Positions 47,871 to 56,575 of a stretch of DNA of 64,000 nt are shown one piece after another. This DNA comes from an uncultured Bacteroidales bacterium (lineage in GTDB: Bacteria > Bacteroidota > Bacteroidia > Bacteroidales > P3), in NCBI GenBank assembly GCA_900314925.1, contig OMXC01000003.1:62001-126000 (forward strand), written 5' to 3'. The notes beneath the pieces were generated by a model, which saw only the letters and a program-made list of their open reading frames with translations, searched no databases and had not been told where the DNA came from. Made by a program: the position numbers and the translations under genes. Position 1 is the stretch's first letter, and the number at the start of each line of letters is the position of its first letter.

Positions 47871-49762
47871 ATATTCCTCAGGTTGCGTATGAGTATAGAA
47901 AAGTCTGTGGCCGTGCTGTAGTGGCGCATATAGCGCAGTGTGAGGCGTTCGCGCAGCTGCTCGGTGGGTTTGCCGTCCATTATGTCGGCCGGCGTGAAGA
48001 CCCCGCGGTGGCCCGTATAGCCCACCCACGTGAGGTTGCCCACCATCACCGACAGGCAGTGTTGGAGATACCTCCCTTTGTCGCGCTGTAGCCAGATGAG
48101 CACTGGTGTCAGCAGCAGCAGCACAAAGGAGGTGCCTATGTCGAACATCCGCTTGGTGCGCCGTGCTGTATCTGTGCTGATGGTGTCGAGGCTTGCAATG
48201 TACAGGTCGTCTGGCGTCAGCACCGTCTCGCTGCCTATAATGTAGTCGCTCTCGCGCGGCGCTATCCTGTATTCTACTCCCGTGGTGCGCAGGTGTGCCA
48301 TCAGCTCTATCACGTGTCTGATGTCGCAGCCGCAGAATACCACCTCTTCGACGTGTTCTATGCGTATCAGGTCCTGCAGATGCCTTATGTCGGTATCGTC
48401 GGTCTCCGTCAGCTTGTCTGTCGAGATGCCCATCGAGGCGTACAGCTCGCGAATGCGTGCAGTCTCTGCCGTGGTGCCCACGGCGAGGGTGGCTCCGCGT
48501 GCGTGCGTGCGCAACGTGTATCCTTTAACCCCTTTGGCGCTCAGCGCAACACGTACCAGCAGCGTAGACGCCATCGTCCATGCCGAGCCCATGAGCAGCA
48601 GCAGGCGCGAATAGCGCTGGCTCTCGTCAAGCAGCGAATAGAACGCCAGCAGCAACAGCACCCCTGTGCCCATGCCGCTCACAATGCGTCCTATGCGCAC
48701 GGGCTTGTCGTAACCTCCCCCCAGCCAGCTGCTCGCCATCAGTATCAGTATGTACAGCGGTATCACCAACAGGGTGTACTCCGGAGGGTAGTATTCCGCG
48801 CCGCCCCACTTGACGCCTTCCCACACCTGCTTGATGAGCACGAAACCCCCGTAGGCCAGCAGGAAATCCAGCAGCGGCACGGCGATGTGCTTGGCTATCC
48901 GCGTCAGCCATGCCAGCGTGGCGCGCATCCAGATGGCGGCCTGCAGCAGCATGTTGAACAGCCGCGCGTCCTTGCCGCTGAAGTACTTGCGCACGAAGAT
49001 AGACATGGCGTTGTAGAACGTGTAGACGTAGTTCATCGACCCTTTGCGCGTGCTCTCGCCCTTGTAGTGGATGATGCGCGTCGTGGGCAGGTAGTAGTTC
49101 TCCCAGCCGGCCTGCTTGATGCTCCACGAGAAGTCGATGTCCTCGCCGTACATGAAGTAGCTCTCGTCCAGCCCGCCGGTCTTTGTGTACACCTCGCGGC
49201 GGAACATCAGGAATGCCCCGGGCAGTATCTCTATCTTGTTCACCTCGTCCTCCGGCAGGTGGCCCATATAGTAGGCTGCAAAACGCCTGGAGCCGGGGAA
49301 GAGCCTTGTGAGGCCGCTGATCTTATAGAACGACGCCGCCGGCGACGGGAAGCCGCGTTTGCTCTCGCGCAGGTAGTTGCCCTTGCCGTCGACCATCTTC
49401 ACTGTCAGGCCTCCGCAGTCGGAGTGCGCTGCCATGAAGTCGGCGCATTGCACAAAGGTGTCGCGCTCCACGACGGTGTCGGGGTTGAGCAGCAGCAGCA
49501 AATCGCCCGTAGCCTGTTTCAGCGCCATGTTGTTGGCCTTGGCGAAGCCCACGTTCTCGTGGTTCTCGATCAGGTGCACCTGGGGGAAGTCTGAGCGCAC
49601 CATCTCCACACTGCCGTCCACAGAGTCGTTGTCAACCACCCACACGTCGAGCTCCAGCTCGCTGCCGTCGGCGAGCCGCTTGTCCGACCCGAAGACCGAC
49701 GCCAGGCACTGCTTCAGGAAGTACTTGACGTTGTAGTTTACTATAACAATTGAAAGCTGCAC
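47867..49762 (-). CDS. GT2 glycosyltransferase fused to membrane and phosphotransferase-like region
   Basis: A 631-residue protein starting with GTG directly after the topA stop. Residues 1-245 are a GT-A domain (SIVIVNYNVKYFLKQCL, VVDNDSVDGS, LLNPDTVV, YGEDIDFSWSIKQAGW). Four hydrophobic segments span about 280-405. A Rossmann-like region follows (TLAVGTTAETARIRELY, VEEVVFCGCDIRHVIELM), then RRTKRMFDIGTSFVLLLLTPV. That last part resembles polyprenyl glycosylphosphotransferases but lacks their charged catalytic loop. It is probably a membrane-bound glycan assembly enzyme. Confidence 0.87.
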   Translation of the reverse strand: MQLSIVIVNYNVKYFLKQCLASVFGSDKRLADGSELELDVWVVDNDSVDGSVEMVRSDFPQVHLIENHENVGFAKANNMALKQATGDLLLLLNPDTVVERDTFVQCADFMAAHSDCGGLTVKMVDGKGNYLRESKRGFPSPAASFYKISGLTRLFPGSRRFAAYYMGHLPEDEVNKIEILPGAFLMFRREVYTKTGGLDESYFMYGEDIDFSWSIKQAGWENYYLPTTRIIHYKGESTRKGSMNYVYTFYNAMSIFVRKYFSGKDARLFNMLLQAAIWMRATLAWLTRIAKHIAVPLLDFLLAYGGFVLIKQVWEGVKWGGAEYYPPEYTLLVIPLYILILMASSWLGGGYDKPVRIGRIVSGMGTGVLLLLAFYSLLDESQRYSRLLLLMGSAWTMASTLLVRVALSAKGVKGYTLRTHARGATLAVGTTAETARIRELYASMGISTDKLTETDDTDIRHLQDLIRIEHVEEVVFCGCDIRHVIELMAHLRTTGVEYRIAPRESDYIIGSETVLTPDDLYIASLDTISTDTARRTKRMFDIGTSFVLLLLTPVLIWLQRDKGRYLQHCLSVMVGNLTWVGYTGHRGVFTPADIMDGKPTEQLRERLTLRYMRHYSTATDFSILIRNLRNI

Positions 49763-52087
49763 TTATTTTTTCTTGCTCTTCTTCTTCAGTGAGCCTTCGA
49801 TGATCTCCATGGCCATGTCGAGTGTCAGCGTCAGCGGGTTGACGCCCTTGGTCAGGCGGAAGTTCTCTCCGCGGTAGGTGAGGTAAGGCCCGAAGCGGCC
49901 TATGTTGCTCACCACGGCGTCGCCGTCCTTCACGCCTATCTCGTGCGGGTACACCTTCTTCAGCTCCTCTTTCTCCTCCTCGGCCTTGCGCTTCGACTTG
50001 ATGATCTCTATTGAGCGTTCGAGGCTTACCTCATACGGGTCGTCGTTCTTGCCCAGAGAGTAGAACTTGCCGTTGTGGCGCACGTAGGGGCCGAATTTGC
50101 CTATGCTCACCGTCACGTCTTTGTCCTCGAACTGGCCGAGGGTGCGCGGCAGCGAGAAGAGCCCGAGGGCGTCTTCGAGGGTGATGGTCTCTATGCTCTG
50201 CCCCTTCTTCATGCTGGCGAAGCGCGGCTTCTCGTCGCTGTTGGTCTCGCCGATCTGCACCAGGGTGCCGTAGCGGCCTATCTTGGCGTACACGTTCTTG
50301 CCGCTGGCGGGGTCCACGCCCAGCAGGCGGCTGCCGGTGTTGCGCTGGCTGTTCTGCTGCGTCTGGCGTATGTTCTTGTGGAACGGCACGTAGAATTTGT
50401 CTATCACCTTGCGCCACTCCTTCTTGCCGTCGGCGATGTCGTCGAAGTCCTTCTCCACCGTGGCCGTGAAGTTGTAGTCCATGATGTTGGTGAAGTGGTC
50501 CATCAGGAAGCTGTTGACCACGCATCCGATGTCGGTGGGGAAGAGCTTGCCCTTGTCGGCGTAGCCCTTTTCTGTGCGTACGGCCTTCTTCACGACGTTG
50601 TCCTTCAGCGTCAGCGTCGTGCACTGGCGTGTCTCGGCCTCGCGGTCTTCCTTGATGATATACTCGCGCTTGAGGATGGTGCTGATGGTGGGCGCGTAGG
50701 TCGACGGGCGGCCGATGCCGAGGTCTTCCAGCTTCTTGACGAGGCTGGCCTCGGTGTAGCGCGGCGGGTGCTGCGTGTAGTGCTCGGCGGCCTCGCAGCA
50801 TTCCATGGTCAGCATGGTGCCTTCGGGCAGCTTGGGCAGCAGCGACTGTGTCTGGCCGTCGCCCTCGTCGTCGGTGCCTTCCATATACACCTTCAGGAAG
50901 CCGTCGAACTTCACCTGCTCGCCGGTGCAGCCGAAGGTGAGGTTCGAGTTGCTTATGGTGATCTCTATCTCGGTCTTCTCCATCTCGGCGTCGGCCATCT
51001 GGCTGGCCACGGTGCGCTTCCAGATGAGCTCGTAGAGGCGGCGCTGTGCGCTATCGGTGTTGATGGTCTGTGCCTCGAGGTTGGTGGGGCGTATGGCTTC
51101 GTGGGCCTCCTGGGCTCCTTTGGTCTTGGTCTGGTAGCGGCGGGTCTTGACGTATTCGGGGCCGTACTGGCTCTCGATCTCCTTCTTCGCCATGCCCAGG
51201 GCCAGCTCGCTGAGGTTCACGCTGTCGGTACGCATGTAGGTGATATATCCGCTCTCGTAGAGCTGCTGCGCCACCTGCATGGTGCGCGCCACGCTGAAGC
51301 CCAGCTTGCGGCTGGCCTCCTGCTGCAGGGTGCTGGTGGTGAACGGCGGCGCCGGCGTGCGGCGTGCGGGCTTGGTCTCTATCTTCGTAATCTTGAAGTT
51401 GGCGCCCACGATGCTGCGCAGGAAGGCCTCGGCCTCCTCGGCGGTGTCGTAGTGGCGGCTCAGCTCGGCGTTGAGGGTCTTGCTGCTCTCCAGCGGGTGG
51501 AACACCGCCGTCACGCGGAAGTAGGGCTTGCTGACGAAGTTCTTGATCTCCTCCTCGCGCTCCACTATCAGGCGCACCGCCACGCTCTGCACGCGGCCGG
51601 CGCTCAGCGCGGGCTTGATCTTGCTCCACAGGATGGGGCTTATCTCGTAACCCACCAGGCGGTCGAGCACGCGGCGTGCCTGCTGCGCGTTGACGAGGTT
51701 CATGTCCACCTGGCGCGGGTTCTCGATGGCGTGCAGGATGGCCGTCTTCGTAATCTCGTTGAACACGATGCGCTGCGTCGTCTTCGGGTCGAGCTTCAGC
51801 GTCTCCTGAAGGTGCCATGCTATGGCCTCTCCCTCGCGGTCCTCATCGGACGCCAGCCACACCTTGTCGGCTTCCTTGACGGCTTTCTTCAGCTCGCTCA
51901 CCAGCGCCTTCTTGTCGTCGCTGATCTGGTACTGCGGCTCGTAGTTGTTATCTACGTCAATACTCATCTCCTTCTTGGCCAGGTCGCGGATGTGGCCGTA
52001 GCTCGACTTCACCGTGTAGTCCTTGCCCAGGAATTTCTCGATGGTTTTCGCCTTGGCAGGCGACTCAACAATTACAAGATTTTTCAT
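49763..52087 (-). CDS. topA: DNA topoisomerase I
   Basis: A 774-residue type IA topoisomerase that relaxes negative supercoils. The TOPRIM domain is VIVESPAKAKTIEKFLG and LASDEDREGEAIAWHL. The active tyrosine is in SGYITYMRTDSVNLSE. The C-terminal part carries repeated Topo_C-type modules (YAKIGRYGTLVQIGE, VSIGKFGPYVRHNGKFYSL, VSNIGRFGPYLTYRGENF) instead of zinc ribbons. A lysine-rich tail (KKKSKKK) ends the protein. It heads a long minus-strand run. Confidence 0.97.
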   Translation of the reverse strand: MKNLVIVESPAKAKTIEKFLGKDYTVKSSYGHIRDLAKKEMSIDVDNNYEPQYQISDDKKALVSELKKAVKEADKVWLASDEDREGEAIAWHLQETLKLDPKTTQRIVFNEITKTAILHAIENPRQVDMNLVNAQQARRVLDRLVGYEISPILWSKIKPALSAGRVQSVAVRLIVEREEEIKNFVSKPYFRVTAVFHPLESSKTLNAELSRHYDTAEEAEAFLRSIVGANFKITKIETKPARRTPAPPFTTSTLQQEASRKLGFSVARTMQVAQQLYESGYITYMRTDSVNLSELALGMAKKEIESQYGPEYVKTRRYQTKTKGAQEAHEAIRPTNLEAQTINTDSAQRRLYELIWKRTVASQMADAEMEKTEIEITISNSNLTFGCTGEQVKFDGFLKVYMEGTDDEGDGQTQSLLPKLPEGTMLTMECCEAAEHYTQHPPRYTEASLVKKLEDLGIGRPSTYAPTISTILKREYIIKEDREAETRQCTTLTLKDNVVKKAVRTEKGYADKGKLFPTDIGCVVNSFLMDHFTNIMDYNFTATVEKDFDDIADGKKEWRKVIDKFYVPFHKNIRQTQQNSQRNTGSRLLGVDPASGKNVYAKIGRYGTLVQIGETNSDEKPRFASMKKGQSIETITLEDALGLFSLPRTLGQFEDKDVTVSIGKFGPYVRHNGKFYSLGKNDDPYEVSLERSIEIIKSKRKAEEEKEELKKVYPHEIGVKDGDAVVSNIGRFGPYLTYRGENFRLTKGVNPLTLTLDMAMEIIEGSLKKKSKKK

Positions 52088-52207
52088 ATATCAGATTGTT
52101 TTTGCCCGTTTTATGTCGTTTTGTCTGGAAGGAAAAACGTATATATAATTAATTTATTGTGTGGCCGTGCAATTTTTTTTTGCAACCCCCTAAATTCCCC
52201 ACTCCAA

Positions 52208-52249
52208 AACTCATAACTAAAAACTCATAACTCAAAACTAAAAACTCCC
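52208..52249. repeat. 7-bp AACTCAT/AACTAAA array next to a palindromic element
   Basis: Six 7-bp units (AACTCAT, AACTAAA, AACTCAT, AACTCAA, AACTAAA, AACTCCC) stop 11 nt before the 11-bp-module element. Confidence 0.82.
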
Positions 52250-52260
52250 CCCTCCTTCGC

Positions 52261-52392
52261 CCCCGGTACGGAGTCCCTACGGCATTTCTTCAGTAGTTCT
52301 TCAGTAGTTCTTCAGTGCCGCACTGAAGAACTACTGAAGAACTACTGAAGAACGGCCGTACCGGGGTCCGTAGGGGGTCCGTAGGGGAGGGG
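52261..52392. repeat. 11-bp-module palindromic element with TTCTTCAGTAG core
   Basis: CCCCGGTACGG, AGTCCCTACGG, CAT, two TTCTTCAGTAG units and TTCTTCAGTG lead to the centre CCG. Inverted copies follow (CACTGAAGAA, two CTACTGAAGAA, CGG, CCGTACCGGGG, TCCGTAGGGGG, TCCGTAGGGGA). It is the closest relative of the element at 14.8 kb. Confidence 0.92.
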
Positions 52393-52479
52393 GTGGAAAG
52401 AAAAGGGTGCAAAAACATGCCGCCGTACACAATATAATCGTCGTGCATGCGTTATAAAAGGCTGGAAAATATCAAACCT

Positions 52480-54036
52480 ATGAAGATACATATCGTTCAG
52501 CATGACATCCTTACGCTCAAGCCGGAGGATAACCTTGAATGGATAGCCGCCGAGCTTGGCTCCGAGGCGTCGCGCGAGGCTTTGCTCACCGTCTTCCCGG
52601 CGTGCACCCTCTGCGGCACCCCGCTCTTCGCCGCCGCCGGCTACACCGACCTGCAGAAGCGGGCCCAGGCCGCCCTGCAGCGCCTGATAGAGCTCTCGGA
52701 GCACCGCGCCTTCCTCGTGGGCATGCCGCTGCAGATCCAGGACAAGGGGCTCTGCAACGCCATCGTGTTCGTACAGAACTGCGCCATACGCGGCGTGGTG
52801 ACCAAGAAGTACCTCTCCACCGACGAGCAGCGCTGCTTCGTGCGCGGCGAGGGTGTGCAGGTCATCGACTTCCACGACCAGCGTCTGGCCATAGGCTTCT
52901 ACGAGGACCTCAAGGAGCTCTCCAAGGGACATGTGGAACAGCCCGACATGGTGGTGTGCTGCGGCGGTCAGGTATTTGACTATCAGCGCCCTTACCGCAC
53001 GCGCTACCGCATGAGCAAGATTGTCGAGACCCTCAACGCGGGCCTCGTCTACGTCAACCGCACCGGCGGCGAAGGCCCCTATCTCTTCGCCGGCGGCTCC
53101 ATGGCCATGAACGCCGCGGGCGGCGTGCTCTGCCAGATGCCTTACTTCGAGCAGGGGTGCTGCACAGTGGACATGCAGCAGATAGAGACCGTCGAGGACG
53201 AGAAGCCAGAGGCCGTGGAGCTCGTCTACAAGGCCCTGGTCTGCGGCCTGCACGACTACTTCGCCAAGAATGGCCTGCGGCGCGCCGTGCTGGGCCTGAG
53301 CGGCGGCATCGATTCGGCCCTCGTGGCCACGCTCGCCGTCGACGCCCTCGGGGCCGAGAATGTGCACGGCCTGCTGATGCCCAGCCAGTACAGCACCGAC
53401 CACTCCGTGAAGGACGCCGAGGACCTGGCCCACAACCTCGGCATGAGCTACGACATAGTGCCCATCAAGCCGCTGTTCGACCAGTTCCGCGAGAGTCTCA
53501 AGCCTGTCTTCGGCGAACGCGCCGAGGACGTCACCGAGGAGAACCTGCAGGCCCGCATACGCGGCACCCTGGTGATGAGCTACGCCAACAAGTTCGGCGC
53601 CCTGGCGCTGAACACCACCAACCGCTCCGAGGCCGCCATGGGCTACGGCACCCTCTACGGCGACTCCTGCGGCGCCCTGGCGGTGATCGGCGACCTCTAC
53701 AAGACCGAGGTGTACCAGCTCAGCGAGTGGATCAATCGCGACGGCATCCGCATACCGCAGAACAGCATCACTAAGGCCCCCAGCGCCGAGCTGCGCCCCG
53801 GCCAGAAGGACAGCGACTCGCTGCCCGACTACGCGGTGCTCGACGCCATACTCGGCCTGTTCCTCGACGAGGACCTCTGCGAGGACGAGATCGTGGACGA
53901 AGGCTACGACCGCGAGGTGGTGCAGAGGGTGCTGCGCGGCGTGGCGCGCAACGAATGGAAACGCCTCCAGTTTGCGCCGCAGCTCAAGGTGGCGCCCGTC
54001 AGCTTCGGCCTCGACCGCCGCTGGCCCATCAGCTGA
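52480..54036 (+). CDS. nadE: NAD+ synthetase with degenerate glutaminase domain
   Basis: A 518-residue two-domain protein. The C-terminal synthetase domain is intact: GLSGGIDSALVATLAVDALG (P-loop, ~272), LLMPSQYSTDHSVKDAEDLA and NTTNRSEAAMGYGTLYGDSC. The N-terminal nitrilase-type glutaminase domain keeps the fold (VGMPLQIQ, TKKYLSTDEQR, NRTGGEGPYLFAGGSMAMNA). However, the motif usually FPEL reads FPAC (Ala41), and the usual ICEDLW reads GFYEDLK (Tyr141), losing both the catalytic Glu and Cys. It probably relies on free ammonia. The start at 52480 fits MKIHIVQHD. Confidence 0.93.
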   Translation: MKIHIVQHDILTLKPEDNLEWIAAELGSEASREALLTVFPACTLCGTPLFAAAGYTDLQKRAQAALQRLIELSEHRAFLVGMPLQIQDKGLCNAIVFVQNCAIRGVVTKKYLSTDEQRCFVRGEGVQVIDFHDQRLAIGFYEDLKELSKGHVEQPDMVVCCGGQVFDYQRPYRTRYRMSKIVETLNAGLVYVNRTGGEGPYLFAGGSMAMNAAGGVLCQMPYFEQGCCTVDMQQIETVEDEKPEAVELVYKALVCGLHDYFAKNGLRRAVLGLSGGIDSALVATLAVDALGAENVHGLLMPSQYSTDHSVKDAEDLAHNLGMSYDIVPIKPLFDQFRESLKPVFGERAEDVTEENLQARIRGTLVMSYANKFGALALNTTNRSEAAMGYGTLYGDSCGALAVIGDLYKTEVYQLSEWINRDGIRIPQNSITKAPSAELRPGQKDSDSLPDYAVLDAILGLFLDEDLCEDEIVDEGYDREVVQRVLRGVARNEWKRLQFAPQLKVAPVSFGLDRRWPIS

Positions 54037-54077
54037 GAGGTGGGAAGTGGGAAGTGAGAAGTGTGAAGTGAGAAGTG
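54036..54077. repeat. 7-bp AGAAGTG array directly after nadE stop
   Basis: Six units (AGAGGTG, GGAAGTG twice, AGAAGTG, TGAAGTG, AGAAGTG) begin on the last base of the nadE stop codon. Confidence 0.85.
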
Positions 54078-54091
54078 GAATGTAAAAAATG

Positions 54092-54120
54092 CAGTGCGCC
54101 GCACAATAAACGGCGCACTG
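54092..54120. terminator. Perfect 10-bp hairpin after nadE, possible terminator
   Basis: CAGTGCGCCG pairs with CGGCGCACTG around a 9-nt A-rich loop. No T tract follows on the plus strand, so termination is uncertain; it may instead stabilise mRNA. Confidence 0.55.
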
Positions 54121-54151
54121 CTGCGTTATATGGGTAAATATATAGTGTAAA

Positions 54152-55690
54152 ATGAAACGTCTTTGCTTGATATTGGCCGCATTGGCGGCTTTTGCCACGC
54201 CTGCCGCCGTCACGGCGCAGATGCAGGCACTGTTCGGCTACAGCACCTTCTATCTGCCGCAGGAAGACCGCCCGTACATGGAGACCTACCTGCAGGTCGA
54301 CGCCTGGACGGTGGGCTTCGTGCAGCAGCCCTCGGGGGTGTACAAGGCCACGGTGGAGGTGACCCTCGTGGCCCGGCAGCAGGACTCCGTGGTCTTCGCC
54401 AAGAAGTACGACCTCGGCAGCCCCACGGTGGGTAGCCTCGACGAGCTGGACTTCAGTTTCCTCGACGTGCAGCGCTTCGCCCTGCCCAACGGCGTCTACG
54501 AGATAGAGCTCACCCTGCGCGACAAGAGCAACGAGGAGCAGCGCCCGGCGATGGTGACGGAGAAGGTGGTGGTGAACTACGACGGCAGCCATCCGGCCCT
54601 GTCGAGCCTGCAGCTGATGGCCGACGCCACGCCCACGGTGGGGGAGGGCAACATGCTCTCGCGCGGCGGCTACGACATGGAACCCTATGTCAGCGACTTC
54701 TATCCCGAGCAGGTGGAGCAGCTGAACTTCTACTACGAGATATACAACATCGAGCGCGAGGTGGGCCGCAAGCCTTTCCTCGCCATGGCCTACATAGAGC
54801 GCGCCGAGACGGGTGCCCGCATCGAGGGCATGCAGACGGCAAGCCGCAAGAACAGCGCCCCGGTGGTGCCTGTCTACGGCAGCCTCGACATCAAGGAGCT
54901 GGCCTCGGGCAACTACAACCTCGTCGTCGAGCTGCGCAACCGCGACAACCAGACCATGATGTACAAGAAGGTGTCGTTCTACCGCTCCAACCCCGGTGTG
55001 AAGGCCAAGGAGATCAGCGACTTCGCCATGACCTTCGCCGGCAAGTACACCGACGAGAAGCAGCTTGACATATACCTCGACGGCCTCTACCCGATAGCGT
55101 CGGAGCTTGAGAAGGAGGTCTCGCGCGAGCTCATCAAGCGCCCGGGCCTTGAGGAGAAGCAGGCTTTCCTCTACCGTTTCTGGACGGCGCGCGACGCCAT
55201 GGCCCCCGAGGCGGCGTGGCTGAAGTACAAGGAGCGTATAGACTACGTGCAGGAGCATTTCAGCTATCCGCGCACCCCCGGCATCCACACCGACTTCGGC
55301 CGCGTGTACCTGCAGTACGGTCCGCCGGACTATGTGCGCGACGAGAAGAACTACGTAGGCGCCAACAAGATAGGCAGCAGGCAGATACAGCCGTTCAACA
55401 CCATGCAGTCCAACGAGGGCCAGGCTCCTACCGACGGCATCGCCGGTACTTCGCAGGGACATGTCTACTACCTGCCCTACCAGCTGTGGCGCTACAACAA
55501 GCTCGAGACCGACGACCCCAACCGCGTGTTCATCTTCTGGGACGAGCACCGTTCGGGTTACTACCTGCTGCTCAACAGCAACGCCCGCGGCGAGGTGCAG
55601 GAGGTAGGCTGGGAGCGGCGCCTCTGCCGTCAGCAGCTGCCAGAGGATGTAGTCGGCGAGGTGGGTGAGCAGTTCAACCGCGGATATTGA
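54152..55690 (+). CDS. GWxTD domain-containing exported protein
   Basis: A 512-residue protein with a signal peptide (KRLCLILAALAAFATPAAVTAQ). The C-terminal third is the GWxTD domain: YRFWTARDAMAPEAAWLKYKE, then TPGIHTDFGRVYLQYGPPDYV (here GIHTD rather than GWxTD), then YQLWRYNK. The rest is beta-rich. The family is common in Bacteroidota and Acidobacteriota and has no assigned biochemical role. Its stop overlaps the acyltransferase TTG start. Confidence 0.9.
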   Translation: MKRLCLILAALAAFATPAAVTAQMQALFGYSTFYLPQEDRPYMETYLQVDAWTVGFVQQPSGVYKATVEVTLVARQQDSVVFAKKYDLGSPTVGSLDELDFSFLDVQRFALPNGVYEIELTLRDKSNEEQRPAMVTEKVVVNYDGSHPALSSLQLMADATPTVGEGNMLSRGGYDMEPYVSDFYPEQVEQLNFYYEIYNIEREVGRKPFLAMAYIERAETGARIEGMQTASRKNSAPVVPVYGSLDIKELASGNYNLVVELRNRDNQTMMYKKVSFYRSNPGVKAKEISDFAMTFAGKYTDEKQLDIYLDGLYPIASELEKEVSRELIKRPGLEEKQAFLYRFWTARDAMAPEAAWLKYKERIDYVQEHFSYPRTPGIHTDFGRVYLQYGPPDYVRDEKNYVGANKIGSRQIQPFNTMQSNEGQAPTDGIAGTSQGHVYYLPYQLWRYNKLETDDPNRVFIFWDEHRSGYYLLLNSNARGEVQEVGWERRLCRQQLPEDVVGEVGEQFNRGY

Positions 55691-56562
55691 CGCCGATGCG
55701 ATTGCTGGCTGACATAGTGTATCTTGTTGTCTACTACATAGTAGGCTACCGCCGCGAGGTGGTGAGGCGCAACCTTGCCAACGCCTTCCCCGAGAAGGGC
55801 GAGGCGGAGCGCAAGGGCATAGAACGCCGCTACTACCGCTACCTGGCAGACATAGCGGTGGAGTTTGTGCACAACATGTATGCCTCGCCGGCGGCTATCA
55901 AACGCCGCTACCGCTTCACCAACCGCCAGCTGGTGGACCGCTACTACGAGCGCGGACAGAGCATCGTGCTGCTGTCGGCGCACTATGGCAACTGGGAGTA
56001 CATGGTAAGCTCGCTCAACATGCAGCTGCTGCACCACGGTATCGGTGTCGGCAAGCCGCTGAACGACAAGGTGACAGGCCCCTATATCGCTAAAAAACGC
56101 ATACGCTACGGCACCGAAGTGGTGGACCAGCGCGATGTGCGCCAGGTGGTTGACTTCTACGACCGGCACCATGTGCCGTGCGCTTTGATGATGCTTGGCG
56201 ACCAGTCGCCGTCGAACCCCGAGAAGAGCTACTGGACGACCTTCCTCAACCAGGACACGGCGTTCCTCTACGGTGCCGAATATTTTGCACGCAAATATAA
56301 CTATCCCGTCGTCTACTACACAGTGAACCGTGTGCGTCGCGGCTACTACGAGGTCACCTTCAGCCACTTCAGCGAACACCCGCAGGAGGAGCCCCAGTAT
56401 GCCATCGTGGAGCGCTACGCACGCACACTGGAGGAGCAGATACGGCAGCGGCCGGAGTTGTGGCTGTGGAGCCACCGTCGTTGGAAACTGAGCAGAAAGC
56501 ACACCAGCGTGCCTTCGCAAGGCGAAGGCGACAGGAACGGTGCTACCGCCGCTGGAAACTGA
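55687..56562 (+). CDS. LpxL/HtrB-like lysophospholipid acyltransferase, short N-terminus
   Basis: A 291-residue member of the lipid A late acyltransferase family. It has YRREVVRRNLANAFPEK, the catalytic H-x4-E-type motif SAHYGNWEYMVSSL, GDQSPSNPEKSYWTTFLNQDT and the terminal PELWLWSHRRWK. It would transfer an acyl chain to lipid A or a related lipid at the inner membrane. Compared with relatives it lacks about 18-20 N-terminal residues. The only in-frame start before the conserved part is TTG (55687), overlapping the upstream stop, or ATG 55696. Confidence 0.88.
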   Translation: MTPMRLLADIVYLVVYYIVGYRREVVRRNLANAFPEKGEAERKGIERRYYRYLADIAVEFVHNMYASPAAIKRRYRFTNRQLVDRYYERGQSIVLLSAHYGNWEYMVSSLNMQLLHHGIGVGKPLNDKVTGPYIAKKRIRYGTEVVDQRDVRQVVDFYDRHHVPCALMMLGDQSPSNPEKSYWTTFLNQDTAFLYGAEYFARKYNYPVVYYTVNRVRRGYYEVTFSHFSEHPQEEPQYAIVERYARTLEEQIRQRPELWLWSHRRWKLSRKHTSVPSQGEGDRNGATAAGN

Positions 56563-56575
56563 AACACACTGAACT

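Larger units (their letters stand above)
52088..52479. other. Divergent intergenic region between topA and nadE
   Basis: This 392-nt gap holds a 7-bp array (52208-52249), a large 11-bp-module palindrome (52261-52392) and AT-rich flanks. No convincing TAnnTTTG promoter was found for either gene. The 11 codons open ahead of the nadE start are not family sequence. Confidence 0.7.

Noticed and set aside
52342-54213. Open frame of 623 codons on the minus strand across nadE and repeats
   Set aside because: It reads through the palindromic element, the 7-bp array and the antisense of nadE; no recognisable domain.
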